Assembly: GCA_036733925.1 (NCBI GenBank)
Contig: DAIMZO010000011.1
Location: 4,994-68,993 of the forward strand
DNA length: 64,000 nucleotides
Origin: UBA2897 sp036733925
GTDB lineage: Bacteria > Bacillota > Negativicutes > Selenomonadales > Selenomonadaceae
Reading direction: 5' to 3'
The notes under the pieces are model-generated. The model saw only the letters and a list, made by a program, of their open reading frames with translations. It was not told where the DNA came from and ran no database searches. Shown piece by piece: positions 9,339-18,244 of this stretch; the stretch's first letter is position 1; each line of letters opens with the position of its first letter. A program made the translations under genes and the position numbers.

Positions 9339-12018
9339 TCTTGCGGCAATCCTCATCGTGATCCTGATCATCCCCGTTTTCATGGTGCGTTCCGTGCGGG
9401 AGAAGGGCTTTGTCGAACGGATCCGGCAGAGCCTCGGCTTCTTCCCTGAGCACGCGCTGGAAAAAGTGGAGAAACGGGACTGCATCTGGGTTCACGCGGC
9501 GTCCGTCGGCGAGATCGTCGCGACGAGCCCGCTGATCAAGGAATTCCGCCGGGAATTCCCGCGGAGCCCAATCCTCGTCTCTGTCGTGACGACGAGCGGC
9601 TATGAGATGGCGCGGCGCATCATCAAGGACGCCGACGCAATCATCTATTTCCCGCTCGACCTGCCCTGGCTCGCCGGGCACGTGCTGCGGCGCATTCACC
9701 CGCGCGTGTTCCTGCCGGTCGAGACGGAGCTCTGGCCGAACTTCCTGAAGACGGCGCGGCAGCTCCGCATCCCCGTCATGATGGTCAACGGGCGCATCAG
9801 CGACCGTTCGGTCAAGCAGTATAAGCATCTTCACAGCATCCTGTCCGATATGATCGGGACGGTCAAGCTGTTCGCGATGCAGTCCTCCATCGATGCGGAC
9901 TATATCATGCGCCTCGGCGCGGACCCGAAGCTCGTGACGGTCACGGGCAATACGAAGTTCGACCAGACTTATACGGATGTCAGTCCGGAGGAGAAGCAGC
10001 GGATCATCCACGAGATGGGGCTCGAGCAGAATGACGGAATCTTCCTCGCAGGGTCCACGCACCGCGGCGAGGAGGAGCTCGTGCTCGACGCATTCTCCGC
10101 GGTCCGTGAGAAACACCCGCACGCGCGCCTAGTCATTGCGCCGCGCGAGCTGCTGCGCACGCAGGAGGTCGTGCACCTCTGCCGCAAGGCCGGCTTCACC
10201 GTCGCCAGCCGCACGGAACTGCAGAAACGCGCTCCTGAGAATGAGGATATCGTCATCCTCGACACGATCGGCGAGCTCGGCAAGGTCTACAGCATCGGCG
10301 ATGTCATCTACGTCGGCGGCAGCCTGATCCCGCATGGCGGGCACAATATCCTCGAGCCGGCGGCCCATGGCAAGGCCATCATCGTCGGCCACTACATGTT
10401 CAATTTCAAGGACACGCACGCCTTGTTCAAGAACCGCAACGCCTGCATCACCGTGAACAACGGCCGCGAGCTCACGCGTGAGGTACTGCGCCTGTTCGAT
10501 GAGCCGGACGAGCGCCTCCGCATGGAAAAAGAGACGCTCGCCATCGTGAATGAGAACAAGGGCGCATCGCGCAAATCGGCAATCCTCCTGCATCAGATGC
10601 TCGATGCCTACGAAAGCGATGAGGAGACCCGCCGCGTGCGTTCGACGCAGAAGATCGCGAACCTGCAGACCTATTTCATCGACCTCGTACACAGCAAAGA
10701 GGTGCACGGCGTCGGCATGCATCTGCTCATGGGCGTGCTCTACGTGTTCTCGCTGATCTACGCGAGCCTCGTCAATCTGAAGCTCGCCGGCTACCGCCTC
10801 GGCGTCCTGCAGAAGGAGAAGCTGGACTGCTTCGTCATCTCCCTCGGCAACGTCACCGTCGGCGGGACGGGCAAGACACCGACCGCGCAGCGCCTCGCGA
10901 AGGATATCCGCGATATGGGCTACAAGGTCGTCATCCTGAACCGCGGCTACCGCGCGAAATGGCACGGCGACGTCGGCATCGTGTCCGATGGGCGGAAGCT
11001 CTATATGGACGCGAAGGAGGCCGGCGACGAGGCATTCATGCTCGCGAAGCATCTGCCGAATGTGCCGGTGCTGATCGGCGCGGAGCGCGCGAAGACCGGC
11101 CGCTATGCCATCGAGCACTTCGGTGCAGAGGTCGCGATCCTCGACGATGGCTATCAGCATTGGCAGCTGCACCGCGACCTCGATATCCTGCTCGTCGATG
11201 CGGTCAACGTATTCGGCAACGGGTACATCCTGCCGCGAGGCACGTTGCGCGAGCCAATCTCGCATATCAGCCGCGCGGATGTCTGCCTGCTGACGAAGGT
11301 GGATCAGGCCGCGGAAGGAGCCTGCTCCTATATCCGCGACACGATTCACCGCTACAACCCGCAGGCAAGCGTGGTCGAGTCCGTTCACCAGCCGAAAAAC
11401 TTCGTGCCGCTCGAGGACTGGCATGTCGATATCAGCGGCGAGGGCGAGGACGTCGCGAAGATCCGCGGGCACCGCATCATGGCGGTATCCGCCATCGGGA
11501 ACCCGGCCTCGTTCGAGCAGACGCTTTCCGACCTCGGCACGGTCATCATCGAGAGCCTGCGCTATCCGGATCATCACGATTACACGGTCCACGAGATGCA
11601 GGACATCCTCGACCAGGCCGAGAACCTCGGCGCCGAGGCTATCGTGATCACGGAGAAGGACGCGGTGAAGATTCCGGCGGAGGTCATCATGGCCAAGCGG
11701 AATATCCCGATCTACGTCATCTGCGTGGAAGTCACGTTCAAGGATGGGCGGGACATACTGCTCGGTCAGCTGGAAAAGCGTCTGGCCGGCCGCCTCGGGG
11801 AGAGAAAACCCCGGCAGGGCCGCGGATCTTTTCAGGCATCAGAGAAGAAAGGAAACGACGGATATGAAGGTTTTATGTGTGATTCCGGCGCGCTATGCGT
11901 CGACCCGGCTTCCGGGCAAGCCGCTGAAGGATATCGCGGGCAAGCCGATGGTCGTCCGCGTCTACGAGCGCGCGAGCAAGGCGGAGCGCGTGTCGGAGAC
12001 GCTCGTCGCGACCGATGA
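9322..12018 (+). CDS. waaA-lpxK: Fused Kdo transferase (WaaA/KdtA) and lipid A 4'-kinase (LpxK)
   Basis: One 898-codon frame encodes two enzymes. Residues 1-430 are WaaA: an N-terminal membrane anchor, IWVHAASVGE, FLPVETELWPNF and GGSLIPHGGHNILEPAA (near residue 332). Residues 445-840 are LpxK: a membrane-associated segment, then LGNVTVGGTGKTP (Walker A near residue 515), VILNRGYR and ILDDGYQHW. Kdo addition and 4'-phosphorylation would thus be on one polypeptide. The ATG at 9322 has GAGGGGG six bases upstream; an ATG at 9316 is too close to it. The frame runs 155 bases into kdsB, so the last 51 residues are an out-of-frame reading of kdsB and look non-native. Confidence 0.9.
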   Translation: MQFLYNLAAILIVILIIPVFMVRSVREKGFVERIRQSLGFFPEHALEKVEKRDCIWVHAASVGEIVATSPLIKEFRREFPRSPILVSVVTTSGYEMARRIIKDADAIIYFPLDLPWLAGHVLRRIHPRVFLPVETELWPNFLKTARQLRIPVMMVNGRISDRSVKQYKHLHSILSDMIGTVKLFAMQSSIDADYIMRLGADPKLVTVTGNTKFDQTYTDVSPEEKQRIIHEMGLEQNDGIFLAGSTHRGEEELVLDAFSAVREKHPHARLVIAPRELLRTQEVVHLCRKAGFTVASRTELQKRAPENEDIVILDTIGELGKVYSIGDVIYVGGSLIPHGGHNILEPAAHGKAIIVGHYMFNFKDTHALFKNRNACITVNNGRELTREVLRLFDEPDERLRMEKETLAIVNENKGASRKSAILLHQMLDAYESDEETRRVRSTQKIANLQTYFIDLVHSKEVHGVGMHLLMGVLYVFSLIYASLVNLKLAGYRLGVLQKEKLDCFVISLGNVTVGGTGKTPTAQRLAKDIRDMGYKVVILNRGYRAKWHGDVGIVSDGRKLYMDAKEAGDEAFMLAKHLPNVPVLIGAERAKTGRYAIEHFGAEVAILDDGYQHWQLHRDLDILLVDAVNVFGNGYILPRGTLREPISHISRADVCLLTKVDQAAEGACSYIRDTIHRYNPQASVVESVHQPKNFVPLEDWHVDISGEGEDVAKIRGHRIMAVSAIGNPASFEQTLSDLGTVIIESLRYPDHHDYTVHEMQDILDQAENLGAEAIVITEKDAVKIPAEVIMAKRNIPIYVICVEVTFKDGRDILLGQLEKRLAGRLGERKPRQGRGSFQASEKKGNDGYEGFMCDSGALCVDPASGQAAEGYRGQADGRPRLRAREQGGARVGDARRDR

Positions 12019-12595
12019 TAAGCGCATTTACGACGCGGTTTTCGCAAACGGCGGCAAGGCGCAGATGACGCGCGCGGATCATCCAACCGGGACCGACCGC
12101 CTCGCGGAGGTCGCCGCCTCACGGCCCGATGCAGATCTCATCGTGAACGTGCAGGGCGATGAGCCGCTGATCGACCCGGAGCTCATCGACCAGCTTGCAG
12201 CCTGCTTCGAGCAGGACAGCGAGCTGCAGATGGCAACGGTCAAGACCGAGATCACGGACGAGGCCGAGCAGAAGAACCCGAACAACGTCAAGGTCGTCAC
12301 GAACCGGGACGGCTATGCGCTCTACTTTTCGCGCTCGCTCCTGCCGTATCCGCGGCATGACGGCACGCCGGTCTACAAGCATATCGGCATCTACGCGTAT
12401 CGCCGGGATTTCCTGCTGCAGTACGCGAAGATGGCAGAGACGCCGCTCGAACACGCGGAGAGCCTTGAGCAGCTCCGCGCGCTCGAGAACGGATACCGCA
12501 TCAAGGTCGTCGAGACGAAGTCGAAATTCGTCGGTGTCGATACCGAGGAAGACCTCGAGAAAGTCCGCAGGATCTATGAGAAGCAGCTTCAGTGA
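11864..12595 (+). CDS. kdsB: CMP-Kdo synthetase KdsB
   Basis: A 243-aa cytidylyltransferase that activates Kdo with CTP. It opens with the family start VIPARYASTRLPGKPL, followed by KPMVVRVYERA, ATDDKRI, DLIVNVQGDEPLIDP and YKHIGIYAYRRDFL. The ATG at 11864 follows AAAGGAAA and gives a normal N-terminus; the preceding waaA-lpxK frame overlaps the first 155 bases. Its stop overlaps an unused ATG (12592) before kdsA. Confidence 0.95.
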   Translation: MKVLCVIPARYASTRLPGKPLKDIAGKPMVVRVYERASKAERVSETLVATDDKRIYDAVFANGGKAQMTRADHPTGTDRLAEVAASRPDADLIVNVQGDEPLIDPELIDQLAACFEQDSELQMATVKTEITDEAEQKNPNNVKVVTNRDGYALYFSRSLLPYPRHDGTPVYKHIGIYAYRRDFLLQYAKMAETPLEHAESLEQLRALENGYRIKVVETKSKFVGVDTEEDLEKVRRIYEKQLQ

Positions 12596-12618
12596 TGCAA
12601 GGGAAAGGTGGCAGAATC

Positions 12619-13455
12619 ATGAATAAGGTCAAGGTAGGCAATTTCGAAATCGGCGGCGGGGAACCGCTCGCACTTCTCGCCGGCCCGTGCGTGCTCGAGA
12701 GCCTCGAGCGCAGCCTCTATATCGGCCGGACCATCAAGGAAATCTGCGGTAGGCTCGGCATGCCGTACGTGTTCAAGGCGTCGTTCGACAAAGCGAACCG
12801 CTCGTCCTATCACAGCTTCCGCGGCCCCGGCATCGAGAAGGGGCTCGAGATGCTGCAGACCATCAAGGACGAGCTGCAGGTGCCTGTTGTGACGGATATC
12901 CATGAGCCGTGGCAGGCGGAAAAGGCCGCAGAGGTCGCCGACATCCTGCAGATCCCGGCTTTCCTGTGCCGTCAGACCGACCTGCTGCACGCGGCCGCGC
13001 AGACGGGACGCGTCGTTAACGTCAAGAAGGGGCAGTTCCTCGCGCCGGACGATATGCGTAATGTCGTCGACAAGCTCCACGAGAGCGGCTGCAGCCAGAT
13101 GATGCTGACGGAGCGCGGGGCTTCGTTCGGCTACCACAACCTCGTCGTCGACATGCGTTCGCTGCCGATCATGCGGAACTTCGGCTATCCGGTTGTCTTT
13201 GACGGCACGCATTCCGTGCAGCTGCCGGGTGCTGGCAACGGCGGGACGACGACGGCGGGCAACCGCGAGTACGTCGAGTACCTCGTGCGCGCGGCGGCCG
13301 GCGTCGGCGTCGACGCCTTGTTCCTCGAGGTGCACGACAACCCGGAGGAGGCGCTCTCCGACGGGCCGAACATGGTCTACCTCGACAAGCTCGAGAATCT
13401 GCTGAAAGATGCGCTGGCCATCAACGAGATCGTCAAAGCGAAAATCAACCGCTGA
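12619..13455 (+). CDS. kdsA: Kdo-8-phosphate synthase KdsA
   Basis: A 278-aa TIM-barrel enzyme condensing phosphoenolpyruvate with arabinose 5-phosphate. Visible family motifs include LLAGPCVLESLE, FKASFDKANRSS, VVTDIHEP, QTDLLHAAAQTG, NVKKGQFLAP, LTERGASFGY and FDGTHSVQLPG. The ATG at 12619 has AAAGGTGG seven bases upstream and is preferred to 12592. The isomerase gene kdsD/kpsF, often placed next in this order, is not present between kdsA and kdsC. Confidence 0.95.
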   Translation: MNKVKVGNFEIGGGEPLALLAGPCVLESLERSLYIGRTIKEICGRLGMPYVFKASFDKANRSSYHSFRGPGIEKGLEMLQTIKDELQVPVVTDIHEPWQAEKAAEVADILQIPAFLCRQTDLLHAAAQTGRVVNVKKGQFLAPDDMRNVVDKLHESGCSQMMLTERGASFGYHNLVVDMRSLPIMRNFGYPVVFDGTHSVQLPGAGNGGTTTAGNREYVEYLVRAAAGVGVDALFLEVHDNPEEALSDGPNMVYLDKLENLLKDALAINEIVKAKINR

Positions 13456-13470
13456 CAGGAGCAGGAAAGC

Positions 13471-14037
13471 ATGGAACTATCGACACAGGCTATCGGACGC
13501 GCAAAGAAAGTCCGGCTCGTGATTTTCGACGTCGACGGGGTTCTGACCGACGGCGGTATCTACATCGGGCCGGCCGGCGAACTCTACAAGCCGTTTTTCT
13601 GCCGCGACGGGCTCGGCATCACGCTCGCGCACCGCGCTGGGCTGAAGACCGCCATCATCACGGGCAGGCAGTCGGCACAGGTCGCATACCGCGCGCAGGA
13701 GCTCCATATCTCGGAGGTTTTCCAGGGGAATACCGATAAGCGCGCGGCCTACCGTGAGCTCAAGGAGCGGACGGGCTGCCAGGATCACGAGATTGCCTAT
13801 ATCGGCGATGACCTGATCGACCTGCCGCTCATGCTGCAGGTCGGATTCCCCGCGGCACCAGCCGATGCCGTGCCCGAGGTCCGGGCACGTGCCGCGGCGG
13901 TCTCGGAGTATCCGGGCGGGCACGGTGCCGTGCGCGAGATCCTGGAGTTCATCCTGAAAGCGCAGGGGAAATGGGAAGCACTCATCGAGGGCTTCTACGA
14001 TATCGGCGGCGCACAGCTGGACGGGCTGACGCAATGA
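13471..14037 (+). CDS. kdsC: Kdo-8-phosphate phosphatase KdsC (HAD family)
   Basis: A 188-aa HAD phosphatase releasing Kdo from Kdo-8-phosphate. Motif I is FDVDGVLTDG, motif II is AIITGR, and motif III/IV is YIGDDLIDLPLM. It is cap-less, as expected for the tetrameric KdsC. It lies 15 bases after kdsA. Confidence 0.93.
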   Translation: MELSTQAIGRAKKVRLVIFDVDGVLTDGGIYIGPAGELYKPFFCRDGLGITLAHRAGLKTAIITGRQSAQVAYRAQELHISEVFQGNTDKRAAYRELKERTGCQDHEIAYIGDDLIDLPLMLQVGFPAAPADAVPEVRARAAAVSEYPGGHGAVREILEFILKAQGKWEALIEGFYDIGGAQLDGLTQ

Positions 14038-14077
14038 CGGATACAGGCGATAAGAAACAGGGAAGGAGAATGTTGTC

Positions 14078-14998
14078 ATGATCTATAAGTCGCTTATGGC
14101 GCTGAGCTGGGTGGTATGCCGGACACCGTACTGCCTGCTCATGGGCATCGGCAGGATTCTCGGCAACCTGTACTATCTGTTCGTGAAGAAGGAACGCGAG
14201 CGCGCGGTGCGGCAGATGATGGAGGCGCTGCAGATGCCGGAGGCAGAGGCGCGCCGCACGGTTCGCGAGTCGTTCGTGAATCTCGCGCGGAACGTGCTCG
14301 AGATCCTGTACATGCCGCATCTGAATGAGCAGAACTTCCACAAGTACATCGAGATCGACCATCTGGAAATCCTGAAGAAGGCCCTCGCGGAGAGAAAGGG
14401 CGTCGTCATCCTGACCGGCCATATCGGCACGTGGGAATGGCTTTCGGCGGCGTTCACGCTGAACGGCCTGCCGGTCACGGCCATCGCGAAGCCGCAGCCG
14501 AACATGCAGTTCACGGAGGTCCTGAACGCCTTGCGCGATACGATCCATGTCGAGATTTTCTCGCGCGGCACGAGCGAACTGCTTGCGGCGGCGCGTGCGC
14601 TGAAGAAGGGCAAGATCCTCGGCTTTCTCGCCGATCAGGATGCGGGCCCTGGCGGCGCGTTCCTGCCATTCCTCGGCAAGACGGCCTCGACGCCGATGGG
14701 CCCGGCCGTCTTCTCACGGAAGTTCAACAGCCCGGTCGTGCCGGCATTCATCCTGCGCCAGCCGAACGGCAAGCACAAAGTCGTAATCAAGGACATCATG
14801 CGCTATGAGGACACCGGCGATACGGATAAGGATCTGTTCGACTTCACGGCGCGCATGACGAAGATCGTCGAGGAGATCGTCCGCGAGAACCCGACGCAGT
14901 GGCTCTGGTTCCAGAAGCGCTGGAACACGAAGCCGGAGGAGCAGAAGAAGGGCAAGCATCATACCGTGCAGGCCGAAGATGAGGAGGCGGGGCGATGA
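14078..14998 (+). CDS. lpxL: Lipid A biosynthesis lauroyl-type acyltransferase (LpxL/HtrB family)
   Basis: A 306-aa inner-membrane acyltransferase that adds a secondary acyl chain to Kdo-lipid A. There is an N-terminal hydrophobic segment, the HxxxxE catalytic box HIGTWE (near residue 130), FLADQDAGPGGAFLPFLG, and the C-terminal PTQWLWFQKRW. Only one late acyltransferase is seen, so which position it acylates is unknown. The last four bases overlap lptC. Confidence 0.9.
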   Translation: MIYKSLMALSWVVCRTPYCLLMGIGRILGNLYYLFVKKERERAVRQMMEALQMPEAEARRTVRESFVNLARNVLEILYMPHLNEQNFHKYIEIDHLEILKKALAERKGVVILTGHIGTWEWLSAAFTLNGLPVTAIAKPQPNMQFTEVLNALRDTIHVEIFSRGTSELLAAARALKKGKILGFLADQDAGPGGAFLPFLGKTASTPMGPAVFSRKFNSPVVPAFILRQPNGKHKVVIKDIMRYEDTGDTDKDLFDFTARMTKIVEEIVRENPTQWLWFQKRWNTKPEEQKKGKHHTVQAEDEEAGR

Positions 14999-15621
14999 GC
15001 AAAAAAGGCAAGATCCTTACAGGGATCGCCATCGTCCTGTTCCTCGCGCTTGTCGTCTGGGCGGTCCGGTCGGTACCGGGCGCGCCGCCAGCACAGCAGG
15101 ACACGGATCCCTCGCATGTCATGAGCTATGACGGCAACACGATCAGCGAGGAGAAGAACGGCCGGAAGATCTGGGAGCTCACGGCCGACCATATTGAGAT
15201 GGATATGGATACGAAGAACGCGAGCATGACTGGCATCACGGGCCATTTTTACGAGGAGGACGGCCGTGTGGTCGACGTCGTCGCGAAGAAGGCCACCTAC
15301 GATGCGCAGACGAAGAACGTCACGATTGAAGACGGCATCGAGATCACGACGAGCGACGGCGCATCGCTGAAGAGCGACCAGCTGCTCTGGATCGCGGATG
15401 ACGAGACATTGACCGCAAAGGGCAACGCCTATGTCGCGAAGGACGACATGCAGGCGAGCGGCGGCAGTATCTCGAGCAGCAACGGCTTCAAGAAAATCGA
15501 GATCGACGATCATGTTTACATCGTGAAAGGCGATATGCAGGCAACGGGCGATAAGCTCGAGAGCGACGACGGCATCGAGAAGATCCGCCTGATCGGGCAC
15601 GCGCATATCACGAAGGGTTAA
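14995..15621 (+). CDS. lptC: LPS export periplasmic bridge anchor LptC
   Basis: A 208-aa bitopic protein: one N-terminal membrane helix (GIAIVLFLALVVWAV) and a periplasmic beta-jellyroll of LptC/OstA type (KIWELTADHIEMD, TGHFYEEDGRVVDVVAKKAT). It would link the LptB-LptFG pump to LptA. The start overlaps lpxL by four bases (GATGAG), with GGAGGCGGGG upstream. Confidence 0.88.
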   Translation: MSKKGKILTGIAIVLFLALVVWAVRSVPGAPPAQQDTDPSHVMSYDGNTISEEKNGRKIWELTADHIEMDMDTKNASMTGITGHFYEEDGRVVDVVAKKATYDAQTKNVTIEDGIEITTSDGASLKSDQLLWIADDETLTAKGNAYVAKDDMQASGGSISSSNGFKKIEIDDHVYIVKGDMQATGDKLESDDGIEKIRLIGHAHITKG

Positions 15622-15637
15622 GGAGACAGATGAAGCG

Positions 15638-16333
15638 ATGAAAAAGCAGGCAGTGAAACCTATTGCCAAACGGGCGCTGTTGACATTCAGCGTCCTCGCG
15701 GCACTCATGACGGGTGTGACCTTCGCGGCCGGTGACCCGGCGGAGCTCGACGCAGATACGGTCGAATACGACATGAACTCCGGTGAGGTCACGGCGAGCG
15801 GCAACGTTCTGATGAAGGCGGGAGCGAGCCGGATTGCCGGTCAGAATGCGGCTTACAATACGAAGACCGGGCAGGGCACGGTCACGGGCAGCGTCATCGC
15901 GGAGCGCGAGGGCATGCGCATGACCTGCAGCCAGCTTACGGTCGACGGCAGCGACCACTACATCGCGACGGGCGACGTGCAGGGCACGCGGGCCGACCAG
16001 TCGTTTTCTGCCAGCCAGGTGGAGTATTTCCCATCGAAGCAGTATGTCAGCATGCCATCTGGCGGGACGCTCTCAAGCTCCGAGGGCACGTTCACCGCAG
16101 ATGTGCTGCAGGGCTGGCTCGGTGAGAGCCACTATGTCGGCACGGGCAACGCGCACATCGTGAGCCCGCCGCGCGACATCGAGGCCGGCGGCGACCAGTT
16201 CGACTACTACGGCGCGGGGACGGGCAAGGCCGTCCTGACCGGGAATGCTTGGGCATATCAGGGCAACAACACGATGCACAGCAACCGCCTGACGATTTAT
16301 CTTGCATCGGACGGGCAGGCTAAGGTACAATAG
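15638..16333 (+). CDS. lptA: LPS transport periplasmic protein LptA
   Basis: A 231-aa secreted OstA-fold protein. A cleavable signal peptide (LLTFSVLAALMTGVTFAA) is followed by repeated strands (LDADTVEYDMNSGEVTASGN, AAYNTKTGQGTVTG, DQFDYYGAGTGKAVLTGN) characteristic of LptA. It would form the periplasmic bridge for LPS between LptC and LptD. LptD is not in this window. Confidence 0.88.
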   Translation: MKKQAVKPIAKRALLTFSVLAALMTGVTFAAGDPAELDADTVEYDMNSGEVTASGNVLMKAGASRIAGQNAAYNTKTGQGTVTGSVIAEREGMRMTCSQLTVDGSDHYIATGDVQGTRADQSFSASQVEYFPSKQYVSMPSGGTLSSSEGTFTADVLQGWLGESHYVGTGNAHIVSPPRDIEAGGDQFDYYGAGTGKAVLTGNAWAYQGNNTMHSNRLTIYLASDGQAKVQ

Positions 16334-16364
16334 AGCTATCAGCGGATAGATGGAGGATGCGGCT

Positions 16365-17084
16365 TTGTATATCGAGGCAAAGAATCTGGTCAAGACGTTC
16401 AAGAAACGCACGGTCGTCGACCACGTCTCCCTGCGTGTGGAGAAGGGCGAGATTGTCGGGCTGCTCGGCCCGAACGGCGCCGGCAAGACGACGACCTTCT
16501 ATATGATTGTCGGGCTCGAGGCGCCGACGGACGGGAAAGTCTTCCTGTCGGATGTCGATATCACGGATCAGCCCATGTACAAGCGCGCGTCGCTTGGCAT
16601 CAGTTACCTGACGCAGGAGGCATCGATCTTCCGCAAGCTCACGGTGAAGGAAAACATCATGGCCATCCTCGAGACGACCAAGCTCTCGAAGGCTGAGAAG
16701 AAGAAAAAATATCAGGGCCTGCTCGAGGAATTCCATATCGGCCATGTCGAGGAGCGGAAGGGCACAGAGCTCTCGGGCGGCGAGCGGCGCCGCGTCGAGA
16801 TCGCGCGCTGTCTGGCGCTCGAGCCGGAGTTCATCCTGCTCGACGAGCCGTTTGCCGGCGTCGACCCGCTCGCCGTCGCGGATATCCAGAACATCATCCG
16901 GTATCTCAAGAAGCGCGGCATGGGAATCCTGATCACGGATCACAACGTGCGCGAGACGCTGTCCATCGTCGACCGCGCGTATATCCTGAACAGCGGCAAG
17001 ATCCTGCTCGAGGGCGACAGCCAAACGATTGCGGAAAGCCCGATTGCCAGGAAGTTCTACCTCGGCGATAATTTCAAGCTCTGA
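16365..17084 (+). CDS. lptB: LPS export ABC transporter ATPase LptB
   Basis: A 239-aa cytoplasmic ATPase powering LPS extraction. Walker A is GPNGAGKTT, the signature is LSGGERRRVEIAR, Walker B is FILLDEPFAGVDP and the switch region is LITDHNV. SISYLTQEASIFRKLTV and the C-terminal ARKFYLGDNFKL are LptB hallmarks. Start: GGAGG at 16352-16356 is eight bases before the TTG at 16365 and overlaps the in-frame ATG at 16350, so TTG is preferred. Confidence 0.92.
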   Translation: MYIEAKNLVKTFKKRTVVDHVSLRVEKGEIVGLLGPNGAGKTTTFYMIVGLEAPTDGKVFLSDVDITDQPMYKRASLGISYLTQEASIFRKLTVKENIMAILETTKLSKAEKKKKYQGLLEEFHIGHVEERKGTELSGGERRRVEIARCLALEPEFILLDEPFAGVDPLAVADIQNIIRYLKKRGMGILITDHNVRETLSIVDRAYILNSGKILLEGDSQTIAESPIARKFYLGDNFKL

Positions 17085-17098
17085 CGGGAGGCAGATGG

Positions 17099-18199
17099 AT
17101 GCACATCCGAATTTTAGACCGATATATTTTTCAGGAAGTCCTGAAAACCTTCCTGTTCGGCATCGCTGCGTTTTCCGCCGTGTTCATCGGTTCGGGCACG
17201 CTGTTCAAGATTGCGAAATACATCACGGATTACGGTGCGTCGCTCCAGTCGGTCGCGAAGATCTTCGTGCTCGGTTTGCCGAATGTCGTCATCTGGACGT
17301 TCCCGATGTCCATGCTGCTCGCGAGCCTCATGACGTTCGGGCGGCTTTCCGGCTCATCGGAAATCACCGCGATGAAGTCCTGCGGCATCAGCTTCCGGCG
17401 CATCGCGACGCCGGCGCTTTTCCTCGGCCTGGTCGTCAGCATCGGCGCCATCGCGTTCAACGAATATGTCGTGCCGTGGGCGAACACGGCCTACAGCCGC
17501 GTGCTCTACTACGAGATCGAGGGCAATACGGGCATGAAGTCGCAGGATCACGTGATCCTGAAAGAAATCAAGGATGGGAACATGCAGCGGCTCGTCTACG
17601 CCCGCCGTTATGATGCGGATTCCCAGACCCTGCAGAACGTCACGATGCAGGATTTCGATGATTCCGGCAAGGTACGCCATGTCGAGAACGCGGCTTATGC
17701 GGACTGGAACGGCAGCGTCTGGACGATGCATGACGGCATGATCTACGATATCGTGGAGAACGAAGATCAGAGCGAGCACGTGGTGCGCTTCAAGGAGCAG
17801 AATCTGCCGGTGCAGGCGAACCCGAAGCGCATCCTGCGCGAGCAGAAGAAGCCGGAGGAGCTCACGATGAAGGAGCTCCGCGCCGAGATCAACATCATGA
17901 AGACGCAGTACGTCGATACGAACAAGCTCGAGGCAGAGCTCTATCAGCGCGTATCCGTGCCGATGGCGAGCCTGATCTTCGCGCTGATCGGCGTGCCGCT
18001 CGGCCTGCAGCCGACGCGCAATTCCTCGTCGGCGGGATTCGCGATGAGCGTCATCATCATCTTCTTCTACTACGCATTGATGACGATGGGCAACGCGCTT
18101 GCGCGGAGCGGGGCCATCGCGCCGCTGCTCGCAGTATGGATCCCGAACATCATCGGCCTGATTGCCGGTGCATTCCTGATCCGCAAGGCTTCGCGCTGA
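17099..18199 (+). CDS. lptG: LPS export permease LptF/LptG
   Basis: A 366-aa YjgP/YjgQ-family permease: membrane helices in residues 10-120, a central periplasmic jellyroll, and three more helices at the C-terminus (VPMASLIFALIGVPLG and onward). ILDRYIFQEVLKTFLFG is the typical N-terminus. Only one such gene is present, so the pump is either a homodimer or has its partner elsewhere. GGGAGG lies seven bases before the ATG at 17099; an overlapping ATG at 17095 is in another frame. Confidence 0.9.
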   Translation: MHIRILDRYIFQEVLKTFLFGIAAFSAVFIGSGTLFKIAKYITDYGASLQSVAKIFVLGLPNVVIWTFPMSMLLASLMTFGRLSGSSEITAMKSCGISFRRIATPALFLGLVVSIGAIAFNEYVVPWANTAYSRVLYYEIEGNTGMKSQDHVILKEIKDGNMQRLVYARRYDADSQTLQNVTMQDFDDSGKVRHVENAAYADWNGSVWTMHDGMIYDIVENEDQSEHVVRFKEQNLPVQANPKRILREQKKPEELTMKELRAEINIMKTQYVDTNKLEAELYQRVSVPMASLIFALIGVPLGLQPTRNSSSAGFAMSVIIIFFYYALMTMGNALARSGAIAPLLAVWIPNIIGLIAGAFLIRKASR

Positions 18200-18244
18200 T
18201 CCGAGTGGCAGGCATAGCATAGAAAACAGAAAGGAGGCCGGGCC

